In this document: piece after piece, positions 40,221 to 48,979 of the stretch
Numbering within the stretch: the first letter of the stretch is position 1
Layout of the letters: each line of letters begins with the position of its first letter
Assembly: GCF_039542385.1 (NCBI RefSeq)
Contig: NZ_BAABIA010000004.1
Location: 310,001 to 374,000, forward strand
Source of the DNA: Prosthecobacter algae
Lineage (GTDB): Bacteria; Verrucomicrobiota; Verrucomicrobiia; Verrucomicrobiales; Verrucomicrobiaceae
Length of the DNA: 64,000 bases
Reading direction: 5' to 3'
The notes under the pieces: generated by a model
The model's input: the letters and a program-made list of their open reading frames with translations, nothing else
Databases searched by the model: none
What the model was told of the DNA's origin: nothing
Position numbers and translations under genes: made by a program

Positions 40221-43200
40221 ATGTCCTTGTTCTCTTTCGTCCTCTCCTCGGCCCGGCACTATTGGTGCGGACACCTCGGCCTCCTCCTTGGGGCCTTTTT
40301 GGCCTCCGCCATTTTGAGCGGTTCCCTCCTCGTGGGTGATTCCGTACGCGCCAGCCTCCGCCGTGTCGCGGATCTCCGCCTTGGCAAAATCCAGGCGGGC
40401 ATTCTCGGGGGTGATCGCTGGTTTACTCAGGAACTCGGGACGAAATCCCAGGCGGCCCCCGCCATCATCGCCATCGGCTCCGCCGCCTCATCGAATGGCA
40501 AGGTCCGGGTCAATGGCACGCAGGTCCTTGGCGTCGAGGCCGGTTTCTGGAAACTCAGCACCAGTGGCAAAGCCATCGAACTGACCCAGGGGCAAATCGC
40601 CCTCAATGAGCCCCTCGCTCGCAAGCTCTCCGCCAAGGTCGGCGATACCATCCTCGTTCGCCTGGAGCGCCCCAGCGCCATCTCCCGCGATGCCCCTCTT
40701 TCTGGCAGCACCAATGAGGATGTCTCCCTCCGCCGCACCGTCGGGGCCATCGTCAGCGCGGAGGACTTCGGCGCTTTCCAGCTTGTCGCCTCCCAGGTCT
40801 CTCCGGACTCCGTCTTCGTGCCCCTCGCCGATCTGCAGACACAGATCGAAATGGACGCCAAGGTGAATGTCCTCCTTTCCTCATCCGCCACCTTTGCCAG
40901 CGACACCGCCGCTTTGGAAAAAGCCAAAACGCTGGGTGACTTCGCCCTCAAGATGAAACGCGTGGAAGCCCCCCGCGAAGAATGGGAAGTCAGCACCGAC
41001 CGCGTCTTCATGGACCGATCCCTCGCCACCAAGCTGCTCGCCCGTCCGGAGAGCTATGGCGTCCTCACCTACTTGGTGAACGGCTTCAAATCCGCCAAAG
41101 GTGCCACGCCCTACTCCATGGTCACCGCTACGGACAAACTCAATGTTAGGTCATCCGAGATCATCATCACCCAATGGCTGGCCGAGGATCACGGCCTGGT
41201 CGTGGGGGACAAACTGGACATCATCTATTACGTCGTCGGCATCGGGCGCGAGCTGAAGGAACAAACCGCCACCTTCACTGTCAGCGGCATCCTGCCCATG
41301 GAGGATCCCAATGTTACCCGTGCCTGGACGCCCGATTTCCCCGGCGTGTCCGATGTGGACAACTGCCGCGACTGGGATCCCGGCATCCCCATGGATACCA
41401 AGAAGATCCGCGACAAGGACGAAAAGTACTGGGACGACTACAAGGGCACGCCCAAAGGGTTCATCAGCCTGGAGGATGGCAAAAAACTCTGGGCCAACCG
41501 CTTCGGAAATTTGACGTCCATTCGCTTTCCCAATTCCGGCCAGGAAGAAGCCACCCTCCAGGCAGATGTCGTCTCTTCCCTCGCCCTCGCCGATATCGGC
41601 CTCACCGCCACCGATCTGAAAGGCCAGGCCACCGCCGCTGCCAAAGGCAGCGTGGATTTCGGTGGTCTCTTCATCGGCCTCAGCATGTTCCTCATCGCCG
41701 CCGCCCTCATCTTCGCCGCCCTGCTTTTCCTCTTCACGCTGGAGCGACGCTCCGCCCAGGTGGGCCTGCTTCTGGCCATGGGCTGGACTTCAAAAATGGT
41801 GCGACGCTCTTTGTTAGGTGAGGCTGGCGTCCTCGCCATCATCGGGGCCGTCCTCGGTGTCTTTGGTGGTGAGCTTTATACCAAGCTGGCTCTCAAGGGG
41901 CTCAGCGGAGCCTGGTCCGGCGCTTCCCAGGGACTGCCCCTCATCTATTCCGGCAGCGCCGCCACCAAGGCGGGAGCAGGCGTCGGTGCCGTCATTGTCG
42001 TCCTGCTTACTTTGTGGTGGGCAAGCCGCCGTCTTTTCAAGCAGCAGGCTCGCGACCTCCTCGGTTCCTGGAGTGCCGATGACGCCGCAGGGCAGGGGAC
42101 CCGGCAGCCCGGCTGGAGGAAGCTCATGCCCTTCGTCTGGCTCGGCGGTGCCGTCGCCCTCATGGCCGCAGGCACCCAGGCCACCGCGCCGGAGGCCGTC
42201 GCCGGCATGTTCTTTGGCAGCGGGTTCCTCCTCCTCATGGGTGGGCTCTCACTCGCCCGTCGCTGGACGAATCGTTCGTTAGGCCTCGCCCACAGCCTCT
42301 GGCAGATCGGCCTGCGCAATGTCACCCGCCGCCCCTCCCGCAGCCTCGCTGTCATGGGCATGATGGCGGGCGGGATATTCCTCGTCACCGCCGTCAATGC
42401 CTTCCGCATGAGCGCGGGCGATGTCGCCAAACCCACCTCCGGCACCGGCGGATTCGCCCTCATGGGCGAGTCCTCCCTGCCCATCTATGAAGACCTCAAC
42501 ACTCCCGCCGGCCGCGATGCCTTCGGCCTCGATGAAGAGATCTTGAAAGGCGTCACCATCGTTCCTTTCCGCGTCCGCCAGGGCGATGACGCCAGTTGCC
42601 TCAATCTTAATCGCGCCCAAAAGCCAGTCATCGTCGGAGTCGATCCCGCCAAGCTCGAAGGCCGCTTCAGCTTCGCCGGGAAGGGGAGCTGGTCCGGTCT
42701 CAACGAACCCCTCCAGGCCATTGCCGACCAAGCCACCGCCATGTGGGGTCTCGGCCTCGGCGTGGGCGGTGCGCTCGATTACCAGGATGCCTCCGGAGCC
42801 ACCATCCAGGTGAAGCTCCACGCCATGCTCGCCGGGTCCGTCCTCCAGGGGAAAATGATCATCAGCGAGCAAGCCTTCCTGACTACTTATCCCGACGTCG
42901 CCGGATACCGCTCCTTCCTCATTGATGCCCCTGCCAATAAGATGGACGAAGTCAGCGCCCACCTCACCCGCCAGCTCGAGCAACGCGGCCTCGCCCTCGA
43001 ACCTGCCAAGGACCGACTCGAAACCTTCATGAGCGTGCAGAACACCTACATCGGCATCTTCACCGTCCTCGGTGGCCTCGGCGTTCTGTTAGGCACCGCC
43101 GGTCTCGGCATCCTCGTCGCCCGTCACGTCCTCGAGCGCCGTGGCGAGCTCGGCCTCATGCAGGCTGTCGGCTTCCAGCCCGCCTCCCTCCGCCGCCTCG

Positions 43201-43424
43201 TCCTCGGCGAGCACGTGGTCCTCCTCATCGCCGGAGTCCTGCTCGGCGTCCTCAGCGCCATCCTCGCCGTCTGGCCCAGCCTCCAGCAAGGCGGCACCGC
43301 CCTCCCCATCCCCTTCCTCACCGCCCTGATAAGCACCATCATCCTCTTCGGCATCCTCATCTGCTGGATCGCCGTCTCTGCCGCCGTGAGAGGCAAGTTG
43401 ATTGAGGCGATTCGGAGGGAATAA
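40221..43424 (+). CDS. Large FtsX/MacB-type ABC transporter permease
   Basis: About 1067 residues from the ATG at 40221. An N-terminal helix (LGLLLGAFLASAILSGSLL) is followed by a large periplasmic domain, an FtsX core (~485-640, GLFIGLSMFLIAAALIFAALL), a second extracytoplasmic domain, and a C-terminal FtsX core (TYIGIFTVLGGLGVLLGTAGLG, ERRGELGLMQAVGFQ). This double-FtsX layout is typical of DUF214 permeases that move lipoproteins or other lipids. No ATPase gene is adjacent, so the partner must be encoded elsewhere. Confidence 0.88.
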   Translation: MSLFSFVLSSARHYWCGHLGLLLGAFLASAILSGSLLVGDSVRASLRRVADLRLGKIQAGILGGDRWFTQELGTKSQAAPAIIAIGSAASSNGKVRVNGTQVLGVEAGFWKLSTSGKAIELTQGQIALNEPLARKLSAKVGDTILVRLERPSAISRDAPLSGSTNEDVSLRRTVGAIVSAEDFGAFQLVASQVSPDSVFVPLADLQTQIEMDAKVNVLLSSSATFASDTAALEKAKTLGDFALKMKRVEAPREEWEVSTDRVFMDRSLATKLLARPESYGVLTYLVNGFKSAKGATPYSMVTATDKLNVRSSEIIITQWLAEDHGLVVGDKLDIIYYVVGIGRELKEQTATFTVSGILPMEDPNVTRAWTPDFPGVSDVDNCRDWDPGIPMDTKKIRDKDEKYWDDYKGTPKGFISLEDGKKLWANRFGNLTSIRFPNSGQEEATLQADVVSSLALADIGLTATDLKGQATAAAKGSVDFGGLFIGLSMFLIAAALIFAALLFLFTLERRSAQVGLLLAMGWTSKMVRRSLLGEAGVLAIIGAVLGVFGGELYTKLALKGLSGAWSGASQGLPLIYSGSAATKAGAGVGAVIVVLLTLWWASRRLFKQQARDLLGSWSADDAAGQGTRQPGWRKLMPFVWLGGAVALMAAGTQATAPEAVAGMFFGSGFLLLMGGLSLARRWTNRSLGLAHSLWQIGLRNVTRRPSRSLAVMGMMAGGIFLVTAVNAFRMSAGDVAKPTSGTGGFALMGESSLPIYEDLNTPAGRDAFGLDEEILKGVTIVPFRVRQGDDASCLNLNRAQKPVIVGVDPAKLEGRFSFAGKGSWSGLNEPLQAIADQATAMWGLGLGVGGALDYQDASGATIQVKLHAMLAGSVLQGKMIISEQAFLTTYPDVAGYRSFLIDAPANKMDEVSAHLTRQLEQRGLALEPAKDRLETFMSVQNTYIGIFTVLGGLGVLLGTAGLGILVARHVLERRGELGLMQAVGFQPASLRRLVLGEHVVLLIAGVLLGVLSAILAVWPSLQQGGTALPIPFLTALISTIILFGILICWIAVSAAVRGKLIEAIRRE

Positions 43425-44007
43425 CTCCGCGCACGAACAGTCTAAATCGCGCCTTGCCCCTTCGGCACGCCCCCTCCTTGCCACCCTTCGCGCGTCGCTC
43501 TGCGACGCCATGTGGGATAATCCGCCTGCGCATCCTGACCGGCCTTGAAAGGCCGGTCTTAATAAACGGCAGCCGTTCTGCGGCAAAAACCCAGAGATGA
43601 GATCGGCGAACCGGTCATGTCTCAGGCGACCCTGCCAAGATAGCGATTTTTCGGCTCGCCATGTTTCCCCCGTGTCGCAGCGCGACACCCGTCTATTAGC
43701 CGCGCCATTGATGGCGCAGTTCCGCACACCCACCACGCTCCTTCCCCATCGCGTCGCAGCGCGACGTCCGTGGATTAGCCGCGCCATTGATGGCGCGGTC
43801 CCCTGGACCTCCACGCCCCCACCTCACCGCGTCGCAGCGCGACGCCCGAACTCGCCAGCATCCCCAGGTAATCTACCGCGTCAGACCCTCATTAATCATG
43901 GCCCTTCTCCTCTGCGCCGACTCGCCCAAAAACCGTATTAATCCCTCATTGATATCCAAGAAACCCGCTAGGAAAATCGTTGATGAATGGACTCGTCCCG
44001 CTCTGCC
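43425..44007. other. Gene-free stretch with hairpins and tandem palindromic repeats
   Basis: No gene is seen. It contains a perfect 10-base inverted repeat at 43537-43558 (GACCGGCCTT / AAGGCCGGTC), a possible terminator for the permease, a GCGTCGCTCTGCGACGC element near 43492, and the 79-bp tandem repeat described separately. Confidence 0.6.
43671..43856. repeat. 79-bp tandem direct repeat built of two palindromes
   Basis: Units start at 43671, 43750 and 43828 (periods 79 and 78); the third is truncated. Each unit has GTCGCAGCGCGAC (5-base arms) and then an 8-base-arm palindrome CCGCGCCATTGATGGCGCGG-like, followed by about 25 less conserved bases. It resembles REP/BIME-type elements. Confidence 0.75.
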
Positions 44008-44937
44008 ATGAACGCTCCTACCCGACTTGCTTTCACTCTCCTTCTATTGCTCTCCGTCACCCTGCATGCCCGTGAATGGACTGCCACCGATGGGCGTAAG
44101 CTCCAGGCGGATTTCGTTTCCGCCACGGCCACAGAGGTGACGCTGAAGAGGCTGCCAGATGGGCAGACACTGACCTTTCCGCAAAGCCGTCTCTCGGCGG
44201 CGGACCAGGCTTTCATCAAGGAGCAGGTGGCCAAACCCGCTCTGGCGGCGAAGCCGGTGGAAGGCCCGTTCGCAGCCCTGATGACGGGCGAGTGGGCCCT
44301 GTCCGAGTACAAGGGGCTGCCCTTTGCCATCTACGGGGCCAAGGACCTGAACGCCGCACAGGCCTACCCCCTCATCCTGGCCCTGCATGGCAAGTCGCCT
44401 AACAATGAGAATGGTAAGCAGGTGGGCGGCTGGATGAAGGGTTTTGCCAAGGAAGATCGCTACACCAAGAACCCTTGCATCATCGTCGCTCCGCTCTGCT
44501 ACCAGCCCTATGGGGCCACCGGTGGCGGCTGGAGCGACAAACCCGGCAGTCAGGCCCTGGATCTCGTCAAAGAACTGATCAAGAACCTGCCAGTGGACAA
44601 GGACCGCGTTTACTGCACGGGCTACTCCATGGGCGGCTTTGGCACCTGCCACCTGATCAACCAGGAGCCCAAGCTCTTTGCCGCCGGAGTCGCCGTCGCC
44701 GGTTGTACAGGTCCAGACACTGCTGGCACCTTCAAGAAAGTCCCCCTCTGGCTCTTCCACGCCGTGGATGACGCCACCGTCAAAGTGGAGGGCTCCCGCG
44801 CCCTCGCCGACGCATTGAAGCGCGACAAAGACTGCAAATACACGGAGTATCCCGATGGCGGCCACGGCATCGTCGGCAAGGCCTTTGAAGAGGCCGAACT
44901 GCACACATGGCTCTTTGCCAAAGGCGTGAAGAAGTAA
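44008..44937 (+). CDS. Secreted SHD1-domain alpha/beta hydrolase (esterase/PHB-depolymerase-like)
   Basis: About 309 residues; the ATG at 44008 starts the signal peptide (MNAPTRLAFTLLLLLSVTLHA). Residues about 21-70 match SLA1 homology domain 1 (REWTATDGRKLQADFVSA, LPQ-like F.QSRLSAADQ.F), a small beta module first named in yeast and common in Planctomycetes and Verrucomicrobia. The rest is an alpha/beta hydrolase like prolyl-oligopeptidase/PHB-depolymerase esterases: LALHGKSPNNE, nucleophile in GYSMGGFGT, DDATVKV and GGHGIVG. Probably an extracellular esterase. Confidence 0.85.
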   Translation: MNAPTRLAFTLLLLLSVTLHAREWTATDGRKLQADFVSATATEVTLKRLPDGQTLTFPQSRLSAADQAFIKEQVAKPALAAKPVEGPFAALMTGEWALSEYKGLPFAIYGAKDLNAAQAYPLILALHGKSPNNENGKQVGGWMKGFAKEDRYTKNPCIIVAPLCYQPYGATGGGWSDKPGSQALDLVKELIKNLPVDKDRVYCTGYSMGGFGTCHLINQEPKLFAAGVAVAGCTGPDTAGTFKKVPLWLFHAVDDATVKVEGSRALADALKRDKDCKYTEYPDGGHGIVGKAFEEAELHTWLFAKGVKK

Positions 44938-45032
44938 GTGCTCCGACACCTTCGCTCCCAGCCGCAGCGAGATGTTTGAGTGGGTGTTTCGGAACAGGCT
45001 CTAAGCATCCAAGTCGCAATAGCCAGCCCCTA

Positions 45033-45079
45033 TTTCCTTGCCCCTTCGCATGGCTCAGGGCACATGCGAAGGGAGGAAA
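45033..45079. terminator. Strong hairpin between convergent genes
   Basis: CCCTTCGCATG (45042-45052) pairs with CATGCGAAGGG (45063-45073), extended by TTTCCT/AGGAAA with a small bulge. It lies between the SHD1 esterase and the glycine-zipper gene, which converge here. Confidence 0.65.
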
Positions 45080-45087
45080 GATGATCC

Positions 45088-45621
45088 TTATTTGCCATCT
45101 CGATCTGCGTCACCCGGGAGTTTTCGGTCCACACGATCCCAGGCTGCGCGGGAGGCTGCCTTGGCCTTCTCCCAATCAAGGCGGGAGGAACCGCGGTCCT
45201 TTTCATAGTCCCGCTGGAGATCCGCCTGGGCGCTGTCGAAGTCACGACCGTTGAGGCCGTAGTTCGTGTAGCCGGTGAATCCGGTGCGATAAGCCGGCCC
45301 ATAATCGTTATAGGTTAGGTCTCGTTCATAATAGGGTTCGGCTTGATACCGGTCATTCCAGTAAGCTTCCTCGGCCGTTGGATCCACGGCTTCGGCCACA
45401 CCTTTGCCGGCAAGACCTCCAGCGACGGCACCGATGGCAGCGCCTACAGCGACACCGACGGGGCCACCGGCCATTCCGAGAGCCGCGCCTGTGGCACCGC
45501 CCGCAGCAGCTCCGACACCGACTCCCACAGGATGCGCTCCAGGAGCGCCGCTGATGGGATCACGATTTTCGTCCTTGGGGACGATGGTTGGTTTAACATT
45601 TAATGGGGTTGTATTTTGCAT
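45088..45621 (-). CDS. Glycine-zipper stress-type protein
   Basis: A 177-residue protein. Residues about 25-75 form a Gly/Ala-rich glycine zipper (GVGVGAAAGGATGAALG, GAAIGAVAGGLAGKG) that could insert in a membrane. The C terminus is acidic and aromatic (EAYWNDRYQAEPYYERD, FDSAQADLQRDYEKDRG, WEKAKAASRAAWDRVDR). Similar small proteins are widespread in Proteobacteria and Verrucomicrobia and often linked to stress, but the function is unknown. There is no signal peptide. It ends at the hairpin shared with the convergent gene. Confidence 0.8.
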   Translation of the reverse strand: MQNTTPLNVKPTIVPKDENRDPISGAPGAHPVGVGVGAAAGGATGAALGMAGGPVGVAVGAAIGAVAGGLAGKGVAEAVDPTAEEAYWNDRYQAEPYYERDLTYNDYGPAYRTGFTGYTNYGLNGRDFDSAQADLQRDYEKDRGSSRLDWEKAKAASRAAWDRVDRKLPGDADRDGK

Positions 45622-45995
45622 AGCATAACAGGTTCGTTTTGCTGCATGTGTCCGCGTCCCAAAACATTGGGTTAACAGGCTTTTAGTTGCTGCAAGGCCA
45701 CCTGCTTTACTTTCTAGCTAGCGACATCATGACTATCTTTGAACAAGCCAAAAACAAAGGCACCTTTGCTTTGTTCTGGAGCAAGGCCGATCTGGTGATT
45801 TTTCATTTTCAGGCGGTCATAGCCTGCTGCCCTTGAGTCCCTCATCGGTCTTCTTGGATGACTCTGGGTTTTGGCATCATCTCCGGGATATCCTTCGGCG
45901 AATTGGCTTGAAGAGTTCATCAAAAGTGGGCGGTTCGGGTTGTGGCGAAGACCTCTGCGCTGACGACCAGAGAAATACAATGTGCGGGACGCGCA

Positions 45996-46098
45996 ACGTT
46001 AGGTCGCCCCTTCAGGGCTCACAACCCGCCGCATCGGCACACGCACGCATTACCCAGGGCGATACTCTGGGCTACGATAGGCCGCGCCTTTGGCGCTG
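45996..46098 (-). repeat. Composite palindromic intergenic repeat, copy A (inverted)
   Basis: Read on the minus strand it gives CGCCAAAGGCG, CCTATCGTAGCCCAG, CGCCCTGGGTAA and finally GCGACCTAACG, matching copies B and C in the same order. Confidence 0.75.
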
Positions 46099-46304
46099 AT
46101 GAAAAGGACGAGGTTAGAGACGTTGTTTTACCGACGCGGCATGATTTGGTGAGGATGCGATGGGTGATGCCTCTGGCCTTGATTAATGGTTTGAGATTGG
46201 ACATCCACGAATAAGCGGGACCTTGATGTCCATTCTTCGCCCCAAAGGGGTGTCATCCCGTCCAATTGATGCTAGAATCAGACGATGACCTTGATGTCCG
46301 GTTC

Positions 46305-46397
46305 CGCGCCCCAAAGGGGCAGCCAATCGTAGCCCAGGGCAACTCCCTGGTTATCGGCACGCCCCTGATGCCAGAGTCCTGTAAGGGCGACCTAACT
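46305..46397 (+). repeat. Composite palindromic intergenic repeat, copy B
   Basis: The order is GCCCCAAAGGGGC, ATCGTAGCCCAGGG, a GCC...GAT-CCAGAG link, CTGTAAGGGCGACCTAAC. A short partial copy of the first element lies at 46235-46259. Confidence 0.8.
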
Positions 46398-46448
46398 CCC
46401 GAAAAGGTAACGATCTGCTATTGATCTGGGAATGGGCTTGTTCCGGTT

Positions 46449-46543
46449 CTTCGCCCCAAAGGGGCAGCCTATCGTAGCCCAGGGCAACGCCCTGGGTATA
46501 GGCCCGCCCCCGATGCCAGAGCCCTGTAAGGGCGACCCAACTC
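46449..46543 (+). repeat. Composite palindromic intergenic repeat, copy C
   Basis: It is nearly identical to copy B, with CGCCCCAAAGGGGCAG, CCCAGGGCAACGCCCTGGG (a strong palindrome) and CCCTGTAAGGGCGACCCAAC. Confidence 0.8.
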
Positions 46544-46677
46544 GCCACGCTCCATACCACACCATGCGATGCTCCTCATCACACCCCGTTTCAAAACCAC
46601 GTTGAATGGACAAACTGTCACCATCTTCCCTTTGGCCTGCTGGGGGCAGGCCCTTACCTAGCTAACCTTACCCCCCC

Positions 46678-47178
46678 ATGAAAACCAAGTTCAGTCACTC
46701 TCCGCTCATCCATCTTCTTGCCCTGGGACTCACCGTCTTTTTTGGCTGGATGGCCTATCGTTCTTCAGTCGATCATTTCGTCCGTGGCGGGTTCCCACTG
46801 CGTGTCGTCATGGTGGGTGGTTGCGGCCTGCTTTCGCTGCTGGTGCTAGGGCTGTATCTTCGCAGCGGCATCAATCGGTTTGTCGTGGAAGAAGACGGCC
46901 TGCGCATCCGTCGCCTGGGTCACAGCACCTTTCACCCTTGGTCAGAGATCCGTCGGATCCAGCTCAACCAGCCGCTACATTACCTCGTCATTCACGGCCC
47001 AGATCGCGCACTGGCCTTCACCTCCACCGATTACTTCCCCCGCATCATGGATTTCGTTCGTGCCATTCATCAGCGCAGCCGTTGCGAACTGTCTCCGCTG
47101 CTGGCAGAAACCCTGGCCAGCCAACCCATGAGAACGGAAACCCAAATCGTGATGGCCAGCCCAGACATTTCTCGTTAG
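46678..47178 (+). CDS. Small membrane protein with bacterial PH-like domain
   Basis: A 166-residue protein with two N-terminal membrane helices (LIHLLALGLTVFFGWMAY and VVMVGGCGLLSLLVLGLYL), then a bacterial PH-like beta domain (INRFVVEEDGLRIRRLG, FHPWSEIRRIQL, YLVIHGPDRALAFTS). The pattern matches YcxB/YdbT-type bPH proteins of unknown role. It stands alone after the repeat region. The stop is TAG; the frame stays open for 59 more codons afterwards, which I treat as chance. Confidence 0.7.
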   Translation: MKTKFSHSPLIHLLALGLTVFFGWMAYRSSVDHFVRGGFPLRVVMVGGCGLLSLLVLGLYLRSGINRFVVEEDGLRIRRLGHSTFHPWSEIRRIQLNQPLHYLVIHGPDRALAFTSTDYFPRIMDFVRAIHQRSRCELSPLLAETLASQPMRTETQIVMASPDISR

Positions 47179-47708
47179 CACCGGGGCATTCGCAACCTGC
47201 GGCTGGTCTTTGTCGGCTGCCTGTGCCAGCAACGACAAGTCGCCTTGCAGGCGTGTTTCAGCGGCGAAATTCATGGGGCCAGGGATGCGAACAAAGGCCG
47301 GGCCTTCAAGCAGATCTGGGAAACGGGGCTCACCCATCATTGGGCAGTGATTGGGTGACCTGGCTGAGCGCTTCCCACAAAAAACGCCACTTGGCCTCCA
47401 AAAGCCTGTCTGGCCTTGCGCTCTCCGACTGCTCCCTCGATATTCCCATCACAGTTATTAAGCATCCGCTTTCGTCTGATGGATAACATCCAAAAACATC
47501 AATGAACATCCGCCAGCGCAGCCCATGCAACCTTGTTGAACAATTCCCCATCTGTCCCCATTCTTCCCCAGATGGGGACTTATTTCCCCATGAAATCCCC
47601 ATCCTAACCCATTGAAAATCAGTCTGCTGAGACCAAAAATCCCCAAATGGGGATAAAATGAAATTCATCCCCACAGCTCACAGGCCGGACACCGGCACCC
47701 CTATGCAT
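47179..47708. other. Intergenic stretch between convergent genes
   Basis: No gene is supported. It contains the phased TCCCCA array at 47545-47674. A minus-strand frame at 47330-47674 lacks any family features. Confidence 0.55.
47545..47674. repeat. Array of TCCCCA words with ~10-base spacing
   Basis: TCCCCA occurs at 47545, 47555, 47565, 47585, 47596, 47640 and 47668, with the inverted form ATGGGGA at 47572 and TGGGGA near 47648. The first five are spaced 10, 10, 20 and 11 bases, about one or two helical turns. Two of them form small palindromes (TCCCCAGATGGGGA and ATCCCCAAATGGGGAT). Confidence 0.7.
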
Positions 47709-48362
47709 TCACGGGCTCAGGCGTTCCATTTTCCAGCCACCTTCCTGGCGCGTGTAACGCAGGCGGTCATGCAGTCGGCTCACGCGACCCTGCCAAAATT
47801 CAATCTCAGAGGCCAACAGGGTGTAGCCGCCCCAGTTCGGCGGGCAGGGGATGGGGCCGGTGCCAAAGCGGACCGCCAGTTCGGCTTCGCGCTCATGCAG
47901 CCATTCACGTCCGGGAATCACCGCGCTTTGATCCGAGACCCAGGCACCGATCTGGTGGCCAACGGGACGGCTGTTGAAGTAACTCTCCGCATCCTCGCGG
48001 GGCAGCTTGGTGATCGTGCCGCGCACGCTCACCTGGTGATGCCGCTGCGTCCACAGAAAGGTCAGCGCCGCCTGGGGATTCGCGGCGATGTCACGACCCT
48101 TGCGACTGTCGTAGTTCGTGAAGAAATGAAAGCCGCGCTCATCCAGCCCCTTCAGCAGCACCGTGCGGCTGTTCGGCCCGCCATCGCTGCCAATGGTGGA
48201 AAGCGTCATCGCATTCGGCTCCGGCAGCGCATGGGCCAGGGCATCCTGCAGCCAGAGGTTGAAAAGTATGTGCGGGTCCGCCGGAGCCGTTTCCTCCGTG
48301 AGGCTGTCCAGGTCATAGCTCACGCGGAGGTCGCGCAGGTTGGTGGGTGGGAAGTCGAGCAT
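47709..48362 (-). CDS. pdxH: Pyridoxamine 5'-phosphate oxidase
   Basis: A 217-residue FMN enzyme that makes pyridoxal 5'-phosphate from pyridoxine or pyridoxamine phosphate, in the cytosol. Family motifs are seen throughout: NAMTLSTIGSDGGPNSRTVLLKGLDERGF, FFTNYDSRKGRDIAANPQAAL, RGTITKLPREDAESYFNSRP and the C-terminal PNWGGYTLLASEIEFWQGRVSRLHDR. Length is normal. It is divergent from hpt with a 74-base gap. Confidence 0.96.
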   Translation of the reverse strand: MLDFPPTNLRDLRVSYDLDSLTEETAPADPHILFNLWLQDALAHALPEPNAMTLSTIGSDGGPNSRTVLLKGLDERGFHFFTNYDSRKGRDIAANPQAALTFLWTQRHHQVSVRGTITKLPREDAESYFNSRPVGHQIGAWVSDQSAVIPGREWLHEREAELAVRFGTGPIPCPPNWGGYTLLASEIEFWQGRVSRLHDRLRYTRQEGGWKMERLSP

Positions 48363-48436
48363 GTGAGTGATGGAAGAAACGTGCGTCAGGCCGTTGCGGC
48401 AATCCCATGTTTGCGCCTTTGTCCAATATTCTTGCC

Positions 48437-48979
48437 ATGTCTGCCCTAACCGGAGTTTTAAGAGATCTAAACCGCGTGCTGCTCAGCGCGGAATCCATCC
48501 GCACCCGCGTCACCGAAATGGCGCAAGAGATCCAGCGCGACTACACCGGTCAGGTGATCACCGTGGTGGTGCTGATGGACGGCGCGCTGTTCTTCGTCGC
48601 GGATCTGCTACGTCAGATTGACCTGCCAATGCGCATCGTCACCCTCGGTGCCAGCAGCTACCACGGCGGTACCGAATCCACCGGGCAGGTGAAGATCAAT
48701 TGGCCTGCGGGCGTCGAGTTCGGCGGCCAGGACATTTTGCTCCTCGATGACATTCTGGATACCGGGCTCACCCTCAGGGCCCTGCGCGAACGCCTGTTGA
48801 GCGAAAATCCAGCCTCCCTGCGAACCGCCGTCCTGCTGGATAAGAAACGCCCTCGTGAGAATGACGTGCCCCTGAACTACTGTGGCTTTGAGATCGAGGA
48901 CGAATTTGTCGTCGGCTACGGCATGGACTATCAGGGCCGTTTCCGCAACCTGCCGTGCATCGGCATCCTAAAACCATGA
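48437..48979 (+). CDS. hpt: Hypoxanthine phosphoribosyltransferase
   Basis: About 180 residues. The start could be 48407 or 48437; the latter gives the usual family length and neither has a clear ribosome-binding site. The protein salvages hypoxanthine/guanine to IMP/GMP with PRPP. Motifs: VVLMDGALFFVADLLRQ, the flexible loop SSYHGGTESTG and the PRPP signature ILLLDDILDTGLTL, then DKKRPREND and FVVGYGMDYQGRFRNLP. The stop overlaps the moaD-like start (ATGA). Confidence 0.94.
   Translation: MSALTGVLRDLNRVLLSAESIRTRVTEMAQEIQRDYTGQVITVVVLMDGALFFVADLLRQIDLPMRIVTLGASSYHGGTESTGQVKINWPAGVEFGGQDILLLDDILDTGLTLRALRERLLSENPASLRTAVLLDKKRPRENDVPLNYCGFEIEDEFVVGYGMDYQGRFRNLPCIGILKP

Larger units (their letters stand above)
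45622..46677. other. 1-kb gene-poor stretch with dispersed composite repeats
   Basis: No supported gene. The first 90 bases hold the promoter side of the minus-strand gene. The rest contains three copies of a ~100-bp composite palindromic repeat. Several open frames here (for example 45714-45980, 46351-46560 and 46392-46613) overlap the repeats or have no recognisable content and are treated as non-coding. Confidence 0.65.

Noticed and set aside
43671..43856. Possible CRISPR-like repeat array
   Set aside because: Only 2.3 units of 79 bp with a ~55-base conserved part and palindromic internal structure, no cas genes.
45714..46613. Several short frames in the repeat-rich stretch
   Set aside because: They overlap the composite palindromic repeats or have no recognised domain or start context.
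47179..47358. In-frame 59-codon open extension after the TAG stop of the bPH-like gene
   Set aside because: An open run of this length has a fair chance in GC-rich DNA, and no domain or homology is visible; readthrough is not supported.
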